Of a DNA stretch of 37,614 nt, positions 1 to 6,619 are shown in pieces (within the stretch, counting starts at the first letter, position 1; every line of letters begins with the position of its first letter). The DNA comes from Bacteroidetes bacterium GWC2_46_850. GTDB lineage: Bacteria; Bacteroidota; Bacteroidia; Bacteroidales; Dysgonomonadaceae. The notes beneath the pieces are model-generated. The model was not told the DNA's origin and made no database searches. It was given only the letters and a program-made list of their open reading frames with translations. The DNA is taken from positions 1 to 37,614 of the forward strand of contig MENQ01000029.1 in assembly GCA_001768325.1 (NCBI GenBank). Direction: 5' to 3'. Position numbers and translations under genes: made by a program.

Positions 1-242
1 ATACTTATCATTCGTTATGAACGAAGTTGTTCCGTTCAAGTTTGTAAGTGGTATACTTTTCGATTGAAATGTGGGGTACTTCTTAATTAATATATACATT
101 GAGGTGGTTTTTTGTGTTGTTATGCGGGTATGATATAAGAGTATGCACATAAAAAAACCTACACTTTTAAAGAGTAAATCTTTATAAATGTAGGTAATTT
201 TGTAGGTAAATTCTGTAATATGCTTATTATCAGCACCGTTTG
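1..242. other. AT-rich flank without a gene
   Basis: I see no convincing reading frame here. The stretch is clearly more AT-rich than the genes that follow. It holds a small inverted repeat (TTCGTT, 3-base spacer, AACGAA, about 11-25), the tRNA terminator (151-195), and a direct repeat of TGTAGGTAA-like units at 189-209. The stretch lies directly beyond the 3' end of tRNA-Asp, a common integration site for mobile elements, but no integrase is visible inside the window. Confidence 0.5.
151..195 (-). terminator. Rho-independent terminator of tRNA-Asp
   Basis: Read on the minus strand, ACCTACA (195-189) pairs with TGTAGGT (163-157). An inner AAAGA/TCTTT stem sits between them, and a run of six T follows (156-151). 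It lies about 50 bases past the tRNA 3' end, in the right orientation to end its transcript. Confidence 0.6.
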
Positions 243-316
243 CGGTATGGACGGGACTCGAACCCGCGACCCCCTGCGTGACAGGCAGGTATTCTAACCA
301 ACTGAACTACCACACC
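243..316 (-). tRNA. tRNA-Asp (anticodon GTC)
   Basis: On the minus strand the 7-base acceptor stem GGTGTGG pairs with CCATACC, with one G-T pair. The anticodon arm has stem CCTGC/GCAGG around loop CTGTCAC, which gives anticodon GTC. The T arm carries the usual GGTTCGAGTCC. The discriminator base is G, as expected for tRNA-Asp. The 3' CCA is not encoded: the bases after the discriminator read C-A-A. A promoter-like site lies at 391-420 and a hairpin terminator at 151-195, so it looks like a single-gene transcript. Confidence 0.95.
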
Positions 317-347
317 GTTTTTTGGTCGTTGCTACCTTCTTTTTTAC

Positions 348-365
348 CGGGAGTCGCTACTCCCG
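348..365. other. Perfect hairpin in the tRNA-Asp leader
   Basis: A 7-bp perfect stem (CGGGAGT/ACTCCCG) encloses a 4-base loop, between the tRNA promoter and the mature tRNA 5' end. On the transcribed minus strand it is followed by an A-rich stretch, so it does not look like a terminator. It may be part of the 5' leader removed by RNase P. Confidence 0.45.
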
Positions 366-390
366 CATGTATAACTTCCGATAGCGAGTG

Positions 391-420
391 CAAAGGTAAG
401 CATATTTTCCAAATTGCAAA
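391..420 (-). promoter_or_regulatory. Promoter of tRNA-Asp (Bacteroidota type)
   Basis: The minus strand carries TTTG (420-417), 18 bases, then TACCTTTG (398-391), which matches the Bacteroidota -33/-7 pattern TTTG...TAnnTTTG. The expected start would be about 65-70 bases upstream of the mature tRNA. Confidence 0.55.
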
Positions 421-449
421 ACATTTGGAATCATTTTTGAGAAAATATT

Positions 450-2561
450 TTACTTCAACCACTGGTCGAACCAGCGGAAGAACTCACGCTGAAACAGGAT
501 ACCGTTCTGTGGTTTGGATATCCAGTGGTTCTCATTGGGGAAGATGAGCATGCGAGACGGGATGCCGCGAAGCTGGGCGGCGTTGAATGCCATCATTCCC
601 TGCGACGCCAGGATGCGGTAGTCGAGCTCACCGTGGGTGATCATGATGGGGGTGTCCCATTTTTCGACAAAACGATGGGGCGAGTTCTCAAAGGTGCGCT
701 GTGCGGTGGCGTTGGACTTGTCCCAGTAGGGGCCGCCCATATCCCAGTTGGCAAACCACATCTCCTCGGTCTCGAGGTACTGTGTTTCGAGGTTGAAGAT
801 GCCGGCGTGCGACAGGAAGGCCTTGAAGCGGCCGTCGTGGTTGCCCGCAAGCCAGTAGACAGAGAATCCGCCATAACTGGCGCCAGTGCATCCGAGGCGG
901 TCTGCATCAACATAGGGTTCCTTTGCAAGTGCATCGATGGCGGTGAGATAATCTTTCATGTTCTGTCCGCCATAGTCGCCGCTAATCTGCTCCAGCCACT
1001 CCTGACCGAATCCGGGAAGGCCGCGCCGGTTGGGGGCGACGACGATATAGCCGTTGGCGGCCATCATCTGCAGGTTCCAGCGGTAGGACCAGAACTGGCT
1101 AACCATGCTCTGCGGGCCACCCTGACAATAAAGCAGCGCGGGATAAGTCTTTGTGGAATCGAAGTCGGGCGGATAAACCACCCAGGTGAGCATCTGCTTG
1201 CCGTCGGTGGTTTCGATCCATCGTTCTTCCACCATGCCCATGGTCAGCCCTGCCAGCAGTTCGCTGTTTTCCTGCGAAAGGTTGGCAGCTTCACCCGTGA
1301 CCCTATCCACCGCGTAGATCTCGGTGGGCTGCGAGAGGGACTGGCGTCCGGCGATCAGCTTGCCATTGGCCACCGCCACCGAGGTGTAGTCGTGATACCC
1401 TTTCGTGATGGGCGTAATCTGCCGCGTGGCGAGCTCGGCCTTGTAGAGCTGCGTGGTACCCTGCACGGGCATCACCAGATAGAGCGTGTTGTTGTCGTTG
1501 TCCCAGCTGAAGGCGTCGGTGTTGTAATCGAAGTTTTCCGTGACGTAGGTCTTCGTGCCTGTGGTGAGGTCCAGGACGAAGAGGCGGTTCTTGTCCGACT
1601 CATATCCGTCTCGTTCCATGCTCTGCCAGGCTATCTTCGTGCCGTCGGGCGAGAACTGCGGGTTGGTATCGTATCCCATCATCCCTTCGGTGATGTTGCG
1701 GGTGTTGCCGCCGGCAATGTCATAGAGGTAGATGTCGGAGTTGGTGGAGATGCTGTAGGCGAGGCCCTTCTTTTTACGGGATGTGTAGGCGATGGTCTTG
1801 CTGTTGGGGCTCCAGGCCAGTTGTTCCATGCCGCCGAAGGGAGCCATGGGCGCCTCGTAGGGTTCACCCTCGAGCAGGTCCTTGATGTGGCTGAGCTTGT
1901 TGCCGTCCACGTCTGCCACGAAGGGATGGGGCACGCTTTCCACCCAGTGGTCCCAGTGCTTGTACATCAGGTCGTCGACGATTCGGCCCGATGCCTCAGG
2001 CAGATCGGCATAGCGGTCGGCAGCCGTCTTGGTGGTCTTCACCTGCTTGATAAAGAGCACCTTTTTGCCGTCGGGCGAGAAGGCGAATCCTTCAATATCT
2101 TCCTTCAGATGGGAGATCTGCGTCATGCCGCCCCCATCGGGGTTGATGCTCCATATCTGGGAGCTGCCGGTTTCGTTGCTCAGGAAGGCGATCTTCTTGC
2201 CGCCATCGATCCACTGCGGGTTGCTCTCCTGCGTGTTGGTGATGGTGAGTTGTTTCTTTTCGGAGCCGTCAATGTTCATGATAAACAGATCCGCGTTGGT
2301 TTTATTCTGCGGGATGCTCACGTAGGTGACCGGATAGATGAGCCGGCTCCCGTCGGGCGAGAGTGTGGCGCTCCCCACCCTGCCGAAGCTGTGGAGCACC
2401 TCGGGTGTCATGATGCCGCCACTGATGTCGGGTGTTGCCTTGCCGATGACTTCATTCGTTTCTTTGCCTTTCTTCGCACGTTCAGCCCGCTGCCCTGACT
2501 CATTGCAGGATAGCATGCCGCCAATAATTGCGATTGCCATAAAAATTATTTTGAAATACAT
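450..2561 (-). CDS. DPP5-like S9 family dipeptidyl peptidase, lipoprotein
   Basis: Serine exopeptidase of the prolyl oligopeptidase family (S9), likely releasing dipeptides from peptides in the periplasm or at the outer membrane. The N-terminus has a short charged start, a hydrophobic stretch and a lipobox ending at Cys19 (GMLSC), so it should be lipid-anchored. Residues from about 50 to 430 contain several TolB/WD40-like propeller strands with the SPDG or SPNS motif. The C-terminal alpha/beta hydrolase domain has the nucleophile in GASYGG (Ser562), Asp647 in HGELD and His679 in NENH. The Ser-Asp-His spacing (85 and 32 residues) equals what I recall for Porphyromonas gingivalis DPP5 (S542, D627, H659), and 703 residues is close to the usual length. 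The ATG at 2561 gives the full signal. A DPP4 or acylaminoacyl peptidase role is less likely. The gene stands alone, with a repeat-rich spacer upstream. Confidence 0.88.
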   Translation of the reverse strand: MYFKIIFMAIAIIGGMLSCNESGQRAERAKKGKETNEVIGKATPDISGGIMTPEVLHSFGRVGSATLSPDGSRLIYPVTYVSIPQNKTNADLFIMNIDGSEKKQLTITNTQESNPQWIDGGKKIAFLSNETGSSQIWSINPDGGGMTQISHLKEDIEGFAFSPDGKKVLFIKQVKTTKTAADRYADLPEASGRIVDDLMYKHWDHWVESVPHPFVADVDGNKLSHIKDLLEGEPYEAPMAPFGGMEQLAWSPNSKTIAYTSRKKKGLAYSISTNSDIYLYDIAGGNTRNITEGMMGYDTNPQFSPDGTKIAWQSMERDGYESDKNRLFVLDLTTGTKTYVTENFDYNTDAFSWDNDNNTLYLVMPVQGTTQLYKAELATRQITPITKGYHDYTSVAVANGKLIAGRQSLSQPTEIYAVDRVTGEAANLSQENSELLAGLTMGMVEERWIETTDGKQMLTWVVYPPDFDSTKTYPALLYCQGGPQSMVSQFWSYRWNLQMMAANGYIVVAPNRRGLPGFGQEWLEQISGDYGGQNMKDYLTAIDALAKEPYVDADRLGCTGASYGGFSVYWLAGNHDGRFKAFLSHAGIFNLETQYLETEEMWFANWDMGGPYWDKSNATAQRTFENSPHRFVEKWDTPIMITHGELDYRILASQGMMAFNAAQLRGIPSRMLIFPNENHWISKPQNGILFQREFFRWFDQWLK

Positions 2562-2566
2562 TGAAA

Positions 2567-2614
2567 ATGATTTGTTGATGTGATGATTTGCTAATCTGCT
2601 AATTTACTAATGTG
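2567..2614. repeat. Six-unit octamer tandem array
   Basis: Six consecutive 8-bp units: ATGATTTG, TTGATGTG, ATGATTTG, CTAATCTG, CTAATTTA, CTAATGTG. It starts six bases before the start codon of the DPP5-like gene, so it should form its 5' leader. The same two unit types in the same left-to-right order make up the larger array at 24523-24666. Confidence 0.8.
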
Positions 2615-2656
2615 CCGGGGTTTCCCGGCGTTCTTCTTGTCTGCACTTATTCTTTG

Positions 2657-2736
2657 ACCTGTCGTCGTCTCGGTTTCTAAAAGAGAAGAAGTCGCTTCGC
2701 TCACTTCTCTTTTTACGAAACCTTCACCGGACAGGT
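2657..2736. repeat. Long interrupted inverted repeat (80 bp)
   Basis: Three nested arms pair in order: ACCTGTC (2657-2663) with GACAGGT (2730-2736), GGTTTC (2672-2677) with GAAACC (2717-2722), and AAAAGAGAAG (2679-2688) with CTTCTCTTTT (2704-2713), around a 15-base loop. Unpaired bulges separate the arms. It could be a folded small RNA, a palindromic repeat element or a degenerate miniature element. A short GC hairpin (GCCGGG/CCCGGC, 2614-2629) lies beside it. Confidence 0.6.
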
Positions 2737-2763
2737 GCCCTTTCCAACATCCCACGACCAAAA

Positions 2764-2812
2764 GCTGATAGCTGACTCCTGAATCCTGAATTCTGAATCC
2801 TGACTCCTATTC
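2764..2812. repeat. Seven-unit heptamer array at the lolD stop
   Basis: Seven 7-bp units on the plus strand: GCTGATA, GCTGACT, CCTGAAT, CCTGAAT, TCTGAAT, CCTGACT, CCTATTC. The first six share a CTGA core. The lolD stop codon (2807-2809, minus strand) lies in the last unit, so for lolD the array begins at the stop. A related array with TCAG core is at 5807-5874. Confidence 0.75.
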
Positions 2813-3460
2813 CTCAACCCTCCCGTCTTTCATATGAATCGTTCTGTCGGTGAGCGACGCCAGGTGCTCATCGTGTGTGACGATCACGAAAGTCTGGTTC
2901 AGCTTGTCGCGCAGTTCGAAGAAGAGCCTGTGCAGTTCCTCCTTGTTGTTCGTGTCGAGGCTGCCCGATGGCTCATCGGCAAAGACCACGCTGGGGTCGT
3001 TGATGAGCGCCCGTGCTACGGCCACGCGTTGCTTCTCGCCACCCGACAGCTCGTTGGGCTTGTGTGTGGCGCGATCACTGAGGCCCATCATCTGCAGCAG
3101 TTCCCGGGCTTTCGCTTCGGCACGGGCATGCTTCACGTCGCCGATGAGTGCGGGGATCATCACGTTCTCGAGTGCGGTAAATTCGGGTAGCAGCTGGTGA
3201 AACTGAAAAACGAAACCGATGTTCTTATTCCGGAAGTCGCTCAGCTTCTTCTCGCTCAGCCGGTTCAGCTCCTGCCCGTCGATGGTGATCCTGCCGCCAT
3301 CGGCTTTTTCCAGCGTACCCATAATCAGGAGCAGTGTTGTCTTGCCTGCGCCGCTGGGCCCAACGATGGAGACGATCTCTCCCTTCCTCACTTCCAGGTC
3401 GATGCCCTTGAGTACCTGAAGTGAGCCGAAGCTCTTTGTAATATTTTCTGCTTTAATCAT
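2807..3460 (-). CDS. lolD: LolD-type ABC transporter ATP-binding protein
   Basis: ATPase of a MacB/LolD-class ABC transporter; in the Lol system it powers release of lipoproteins from the inner membrane to the periplasmic carrier. Walker A GPSGAGKT is at residues 34-41, Q-loop Gln86, signature LSGGE at 138-142, Walker B VVFADEP at 158-164 and the switch His at 196. The 217-residue length fits LolD. I chose the ATG at 3460: the frame stays open upstream to 3541, but the family N-terminus [12 protein letters not shown] begins here. No permease gene (LolC/E type) is adjacent, so the partner must be elsewhere and the exact substrate is inferred from family similarity. The stop codon sits in a heptamer repeat array. 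Confidence 0.85.
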   Translation of the reverse strand: MIKAENITKSFGSLQVLKGIDLEVRKGEIVSIVGPSGAGKTTLLLIMGTLEKADGGRITIDGQELNRLSEKKLSDFRNKNIGFVFQFHQLLPEFTALENVMIPALIGDVKHARAEAKARELLQMMGLSDRATHKPNELSGGEKQRVAVARALINDPSVVFADEPSGSLDTNNKEELHRLFFELRDKLNQTFVIVTHDEHLASLTDRTIHMKDGRVEE

Positions 3461-3781
3461 GTTGTAGGGACTGATCCGTTCGTCGCCCTCCCGGAGGGGA
3501 AGAATTGAATATGCGAAGATAGTTAATTTTGGTAATTCCAATTGCTATTATTACATATTTTACGTACACTATGACATACTTTATACACACTATTACATAT
3601 TTTTGTAATATTTGCAAAAGGTCCGGCCCCTTGTATAAGACATACATTTTTGCATTATTAACAGTCTTTTGTCGGAAGAAAGGCTGCCTTGTCCGTTATA
3701 AGTTCAGAAACACGGGTCCGGCACCCGAAACGAAGCAAACGCAAAATTACTTGCTGGGCCGGAACCCAAAAAGAAGAGATT
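3461..3781. other. AT-rich spacer between divergent lolD and pdxH
   Basis: No gene is supported. It must hold the promoters of both flanking genes. For lolD, a near-consensus -7 box TATCTTCG is on the minus strand at 3521-3514. For pdxH, a TATTTTTG match lies at 3598-3605 without a clear -33 box. A three-unit 21-bp repeat occupies 3541-3603, and a GC-rich near-palindrome (CCTCCCGGAGG) lies at about 3487-3497, inside the lolD leader. Confidence 0.5.
3541..3603. repeat. Three degenerate 21-bp tandem repeats
   Basis: Units at 3541-3561, 3562-3582 and 3583-3603. They share an ACTAT-ACAT-TTT-like core and all end in CATATTTT or CATACTTT. A partial fourth copy may follow. The 21-bp period is about two helical turns, so the copies lie on the same DNA face. 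The array sits between the divergent genes lolD and pdxH. Confidence 0.65.
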
Positions 3782-4420
3782 ATGGATGAACTGAGCAGGA
3801 TGCGGCAGGAATATGAGGCCGGCACACTGGATGAGAGGCTGATGGCGGCAGATCCGCTGGAGACCTTTACCGAGTGGATGTATGATGCGATTGCCTTCGG
3901 AATGAAGGAGCCCAATGCCATGACCGTGGCCACGGCATCGCCCGAAGGGAAGCCTTCGGCGCGGGTGGTGTTGCTGAAGGAGGTGACGGCTGACGGCTTT
4001 GTCTTCTTTACCAATTATCTGAGTCGCAAGGGGATGGAACTGTTTACCAACCCCTTTGCCGCGGTGGTGTTCGACTGGCACGATATGGCCCGACAGGTGC
4101 GGGTGGAAGGCCGTGCCGAGAAGTTGCCGGCTGAAGCGTCGGATGCTTACTTCAATGAGCGTCCCGAGAATGCAAAGATTGGTGCATGGACATCGCCCCA
4201 GAGCAAGATCGTGAAGGATCGCGCCGAGATTGAACATTTGCAGTGGGAGATGGCGCAGCGGTTCGCGGGCAAGAAGGTGGAGAGGCCCTCGCACTGGGGA
4301 GGCTTCCTGATCAGGCCCACCGTGATGGAGTTCTGGCAGGGAAGACCCGACCGGCTGCACGACCGTGTGGTTTATTACAAAACGGAAGAGGGCTGGAGCA
4401 AGCACCGGCTTGCTCCCTGA
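3782..4420 (+). CDS. pdxH: Pyridoxamine 5'-phosphate oxidase
   Basis: FMN-dependent oxidase that converts pyridoxamine or pyridoxine 5'-phosphate to pyridoxal 5'-phosphate, the last step of vitamin B6 synthesis and salvage. The protein is 212 residues, normal for PdxH. The N-terminal helix region (about 1-35) is followed by the FMN-binding split barrel with RVVLLK at 61-66 and FFTNY near 75-79. The C-terminal PLP-binding motif HWGGFLIRP starts at about 161, and EFWQGRPDRLHDR starts at about 173. I chose the ATG at 3782, preceded by a purine-rich AAGAAGAG. The frame is open further upstream, but that extension has no family similarity and enters the spacer. It stands alone on the plus strand, convergent with tsaB. 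Confidence 0.95.
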   Translation: MDELSRMRQEYEAGTLDERLMAADPLETFTEWMYDAIAFGMKEPNAMTVATASPEGKPSARVVLLKEVTADGFVFFTNYLSRKGMELFTNPFAAVVFDWHDMARQVRVEGRAEKLPAEASDAYFNERPENAKIGAWTSPQSKIVKDRAEIEHLQWEMAQRFAGKKVERPSHWGGFLIRPTVMEFWQGRPDRLHDRVVYYKTEEGWSKHRLAP

Positions 4421-4423
4421 GAA

Positions 4424-4450
4424 GGAGGGGTTTACCCCTGAAACCCCTCC
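4424..4450 (+). terminator. GC-rich hairpin after pdxH
   Basis: A perfect 10-bp stem, GGAGGGGTTT/AAACCCCTCC, with a 7-base loop lies four bases after the pdxH stop. There is no T-tract, so intrinsic termination is uncertain. It may serve as a 3' stabilising hairpin or a bidirectional block between convergent pdxH and tsaB. Confidence 0.45.
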
Positions 4451-4485
4451 CTGCAATGTGATCCGTTGTAAGAGGGCTTCAGCAC

Positions 4486-5178
4486 TTAGATGTTAATGAT
4501 TTTATTTTTGGGCTGTGTAGCCACAAATTCTTTCAGATAAAAAGGTTCAAAGTAGGCGGTATCGACAAAGTCGCCGGCGGCATAAGCCTGTTCGGCAAGA
4601 GAGACCATGCCCGAAGCGAGCGGATGTACCCCGTCGGCAAACAGTGCGTGGGGATGGGTAAGGTGTATCTTGCATTTCTCGGCGCCATTCCCAAAGAAGA
4701 GTACCCTGTTCGCCGAGAGGATATTGGCATAACTTCCTTCCTCCACGATGTCGGCGGCCGTTTCCCGAATCACCTGAAGCGAATGGTTGTAGAAGGTGGC
4801 GTACACCTCCATGCGCCGGGCGTCTATCATGGGACAAAGCAGGAGATCATCGTCTGCCTTCTCCTGCATCATGGAGGCCATGACGCGCGACGTGGGCAGC
4901 GCAATGAGCGGGACACCGAGTCCGTAGCTGAGACCTTTGGCTTCAGAAACGCCAATACGCAATCCCGTGTAGGAGCCGGGGCCACTGCTCACGGCGATGG
5001 CGTCGGGCGTGAGGTGCTGCTCCCGGGCGATGGTCATGATCTCATGCACAAAGCGCCCCAGCAGGGAGGCGTGCGACTGTCCGAGAAAATCTTCCCGGGT
5101 GGCCAGCAGTTCACCGTCGCGCGACAGGGCGCAGGAGCAGACGGGGGTCGCTGTTTCTATGGAGAGTATAACAGGCAT
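4486..5178 (-). CDS. tsaB: tRNA threonylcarbamoyladenosine biosynthesis protein TsaB
   Basis: TsaB is the non-catalytic partner that binds TsaD and TsaE to place the t6A modification at A37 of ANN-decoding tRNAs in the cytoplasm. The N-terminus ILSIETATPVCSCAL is the first strand of the ASKHA fold. The signature GPGSYTGLR (about 66-74) followed by RIGVSEAKGL is diagnostic for the TsaB/YeaZ family. The length of 230 residues is usual. The ATG at 5178 is the natural start and a TACCTTTG -7 element lies at 5209-5202. TsaD, TsaE and TsaC are not in the window. The gene seems monocistronic, between the RRM-gene terminator and pdxH. Confidence 0.93.
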   Translation of the reverse strand: MPVILSIETATPVCSCALSRDGELLATREDFLGQSHASLLGRFVHEIMTIAREQHLTPDAIAVSSGPGSYTGLRIGVSEAKGLSYGLGVPLIALPTSRVMASMMQEKADDDLLLCPMIDARRMEVYATFYNHSLQVIRETAADIVEEGSYANILSANRVLFFGNGAEKCKIHLTHPHALFADGVHPLASGMVSLAEQAYAAGDFVDTAYFEPFYLKEFVATQPKNKIINI

Positions 5179-5201
5179 AAATCCATTTGATGTTGTGGAT
5201 G

Positions 5202-5209
5202 CAAAGGTA
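5202..5209 (-). promoter_or_regulatory. -7 element of tsaB
   Basis: TACCTTTG on the minus strand matches TAnnTTTG and lies 23 bases upstream of the tsaB ATG. No clear -33 TTTG is seen at the usual spacing. Confidence 0.5.
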
Positions 5210-5240
5210 GCAATAAAAGGGTGACCCGAAAAGTGGGGCC

Positions 5241-5271
5241 AAAAAAAAACTGCATCGCGAGGGATGCAGTT
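5241..5271 (-). terminator. Rho-independent terminator of the RRM gene
   Basis: A perfect 9-bp stem (AACTGCATC/GATGCAGTT, 6-base loop) is followed on the minus strand by a run of T (5249-5241). It begins about 24 bases past the stop codon. The plus strand also shows a T-rich tail, so it could act weakly both ways. Confidence 0.85.
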
Positions 5272-5295
5272 TTAATTTTTTCTAATCTGTACAGA

Positions 5296-5613
5296 TTAAT
5301 ACCTGTTCCTGTCACGATTTCCGTAACCTCCACCACCACGGTTGTTGCTGCGTGGTGCACGTTCGCCTTCAACGCGAGGACGAGCTACAGAAACGGAGAG
5401 TGTACGTCCGTCGTATTCTGCATCGTTGAGTTCTTCAATGGCACGTTGTCCTTCTTCATCGTTGGACATCTCTACAAAGCCGTACCCTTTTGAGCGGCGG
5501 CTTTCACGGTCGGTAATAATTTTTGCTGAGGATACTTCACCATACTCCTCAAACAGTTCTTTTAAATCGGCATCAGTAATCTGATAACTTAAGCCAGCTA
5601 CAAAAATGTTCAT
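5296..5613 (-). CDS. Small RRM-domain RNA-binding protein
   Basis: A 105-residue cytoplasmic RNA-binding protein with a single RNA recognition motif and a basic Gly/Arg/Asn-rich tail, the class found in cyanobacteria and widespread in Bacteroidota. RNP2 is IFVAGL (3-8) and RNP1 is KGYGFVEM (42-49), with the aromatic residues for RNA stacking intact. The RRM runs to about residue 79, and the tail from about 84 ends in GGGGYGNRDRNRY. It probably binds single-stranded mRNA and affects stability or translation; the targets are unknown. The transcript should be monocistronic: a promoter lies at 5739-5768, the leader is long (about 120 bases) and a strong terminator follows. The long AT-rich leader could allow post-transcriptional control, but this is inference. 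Confidence 0.93.
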   Translation of the reverse strand: MNIFVAGLSYQITDADLKELFEEYGEVSSAKIITDRESRRSKGYGFVEMSNDEEGQRAIEELNDAEYDGRTLSVSVARPRVEGERAPRSNNRGGGGYGNRDRNRY

Positions 5614-5738
5614 GTAAAATAATTAAAATAAAAAAATAAAAAAATTCTGCAGAAGTTCTTCGATAAGAGGAGTTAGGCAATAACTTGACATGTGTGAAGT
5701 GACTAAATAACGGCCCGCTAAAAAATACTTTTGCGCGA

Positions 5739-5768
5739 CAAAGATAAACATAAAAATGTTGTTACAAA
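5739..5768 (-). promoter_or_regulatory. Promoter of the RRM gene
   Basis: On the minus strand TTTG (5768-5765) is followed by 18 bases and TATCTTTG (5746-5739), a full TAnnTTTG match. It predicts a leader of about 120 bases. Confidence 0.55.
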
Positions 5769-5806
5769 ATATTTTAAGAGAAAAAGTGAGAAAAAAGATT
5801 CGGAAA

Positions 5807-5874
5807 TCAGGAGTCAGCTGTCAGCTTTCAGGAATCAGCTGTCAGGAATCAGCTGTCAGGAATCAGCTGTCAGG
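5807..5874. repeat. Heptamer/14-mer tandem array
   Basis: Plus-strand 7-bp units TCAGGAG, TCAGCTG, TCAGCTT, then three perfect copies of the 14-mer TCAGGAATCAGCTG (5828-5869), then a partial TCAGG. Every unit begins TCAG. The core is the reverse complement of the CTGA core of the array at 2764-2812, so the two belong to one repeat family. Confidence 0.85.
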
Positions 5875-5920
5875 TTTGGTAGTGGAATGGTGTTTGCATC
5901 GACCCACCTTCGCATCAGTT

Positions 5921-6586
5921 TCACATCAGCACATCATCCTCTTCCTCTTCCTCCTCTTCTTCCTCCCAGACGACAGGTGGTTTCTGCGGTCCCTCTTTGC
6001 GGAAAAGGATCGCCATGAAGAGCCCGGCAATTGCCCCCGCGAGGTGTCCTTCCCAGGAGATGGCCGGATCAACCAGCTCGGTGACGGGGAAGATGCTCCA
6101 CACGGTGCTCCCGTAAATGAAAGCCACGATCAGGGAGACGGCTATCAGGGGGATGTAACCGCGGAAAACGCCGCTGAAGAAAAGAAAAAAGAGGATGCTG
6201 AAGATCAGTCCGCTGGCGCCCACATGAATAGCTCCCCGGGCAATGAGCCATGTGTTGATGCCGCTCACGATCCAGAGGAGCAGGAGCACCATGGAAGCTA
6301 TCTTGCTGTAGAAATAGAACAGAAACCAGATGAGGATAAGCAGCGGCAGCGTATTCGATAACAGATGGGTAAATGATGCATGCAGGAAGGGGGAGAGGAT
6401 GATCCCCTTCAGGCCGCGCAGTTCGCCCGGTCGGATGCCCCACTGTGAGAACTGGTCACCCAGCAGACCGGCCTGATCGGCAAGGAAAACCAGCCAGACA
6501 AGGGACACAAAAACCAGCGAGGGTATCAGTGCAAGCCACATCCTTTTTTTCTCGAAGGTAAACGGGGGCATCTCTTTTTCAGTCAT
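5921..6586 (-). CDS. Rhomboid family intramembrane serine protease
   Basis: A 221-residue integral inner-membrane protease that should cut single-span membrane proteins within or near the bilayer. Six hydrophobic segments are visible. The HASFTHLLSN motif (69-78) matches the conserved HxxxN region; the nucleophile is Ser125 in GASG, and the catalytic His181 is in the last helix (SWEGHLAGA). I chose the ATG at 6586. An in-frame TTG at 6622 would lengthen the protein by 12 residues, but it overlaps the -7 element TATATTTG (6627-6620) and so should not be transcribed. The C-terminus is odd: nine consecutive Glu, then DDVLM, encoded by a GAA/GAG tract prone to slippage. The substrate is unknown. 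Confidence 0.92.
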   Translation of the reverse strand: MTEKEMPPFTFEKKRMWLALIPSLVFVSLVWLVFLADQAGLLGDQFSQWGIRPGELRGLKGIILSPFLHASFTHLLSNTLPLLILIWFLFYFYSKIASMVLLLLWIVSGINTWLIARGAIHVGASGLIFSILFFLFFSGVFRGYIPLIAVSLIVAFIYGSTVWSIFPVTELVDPAISWEGHLAGAIAGLFMAILFRKEGPQKPPVVWEEEEEEEEEDDVLM

Positions 6587-6619
6587 ATTCTGCAAGGAAT
6601 GTATAAACTCATTCCGGGA

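Larger units (their letters stand above)
5614..5920. other. Spacer holding RRM-gene promoter and a heptamer array
   Basis: No gene is supported. From left to right: the AT-rich RRM leader, a promoter on the minus strand (5739-5768), and a tandem heptamer array (5807-5874) that ends about 46 bases from the rhomboid stop codon. No hairpin terminator for the rhomboid gene is obvious. Confidence 0.6.

Noticed and set aside
525-2498. Very long open frame on the plus strand opposite the DPP5-like gene
   Set aside because: It is an antisense shadow: the minus strand holds a complete S9 peptidase with lipobox and catalytic triad, and the plus frame has no recognisable family pattern.
2614-2629. GCCGGG/CCCGGC hairpin as a terminator
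   Set aside because: No T-tract on either strand and no gene ending next to it.
3453-3647. Small minus-strand protein with a repeated KYVIVCI pattern
   Set aside because: The repeat is just the translation of the 21-bp DNA repeats; the frame overlaps the lolD start and has no other support.
5807-5874. CRISPR array or phage attachment site
   Set aside because: Contiguous 7/14-bp units without spacers; no integrase or cas gene nearby.
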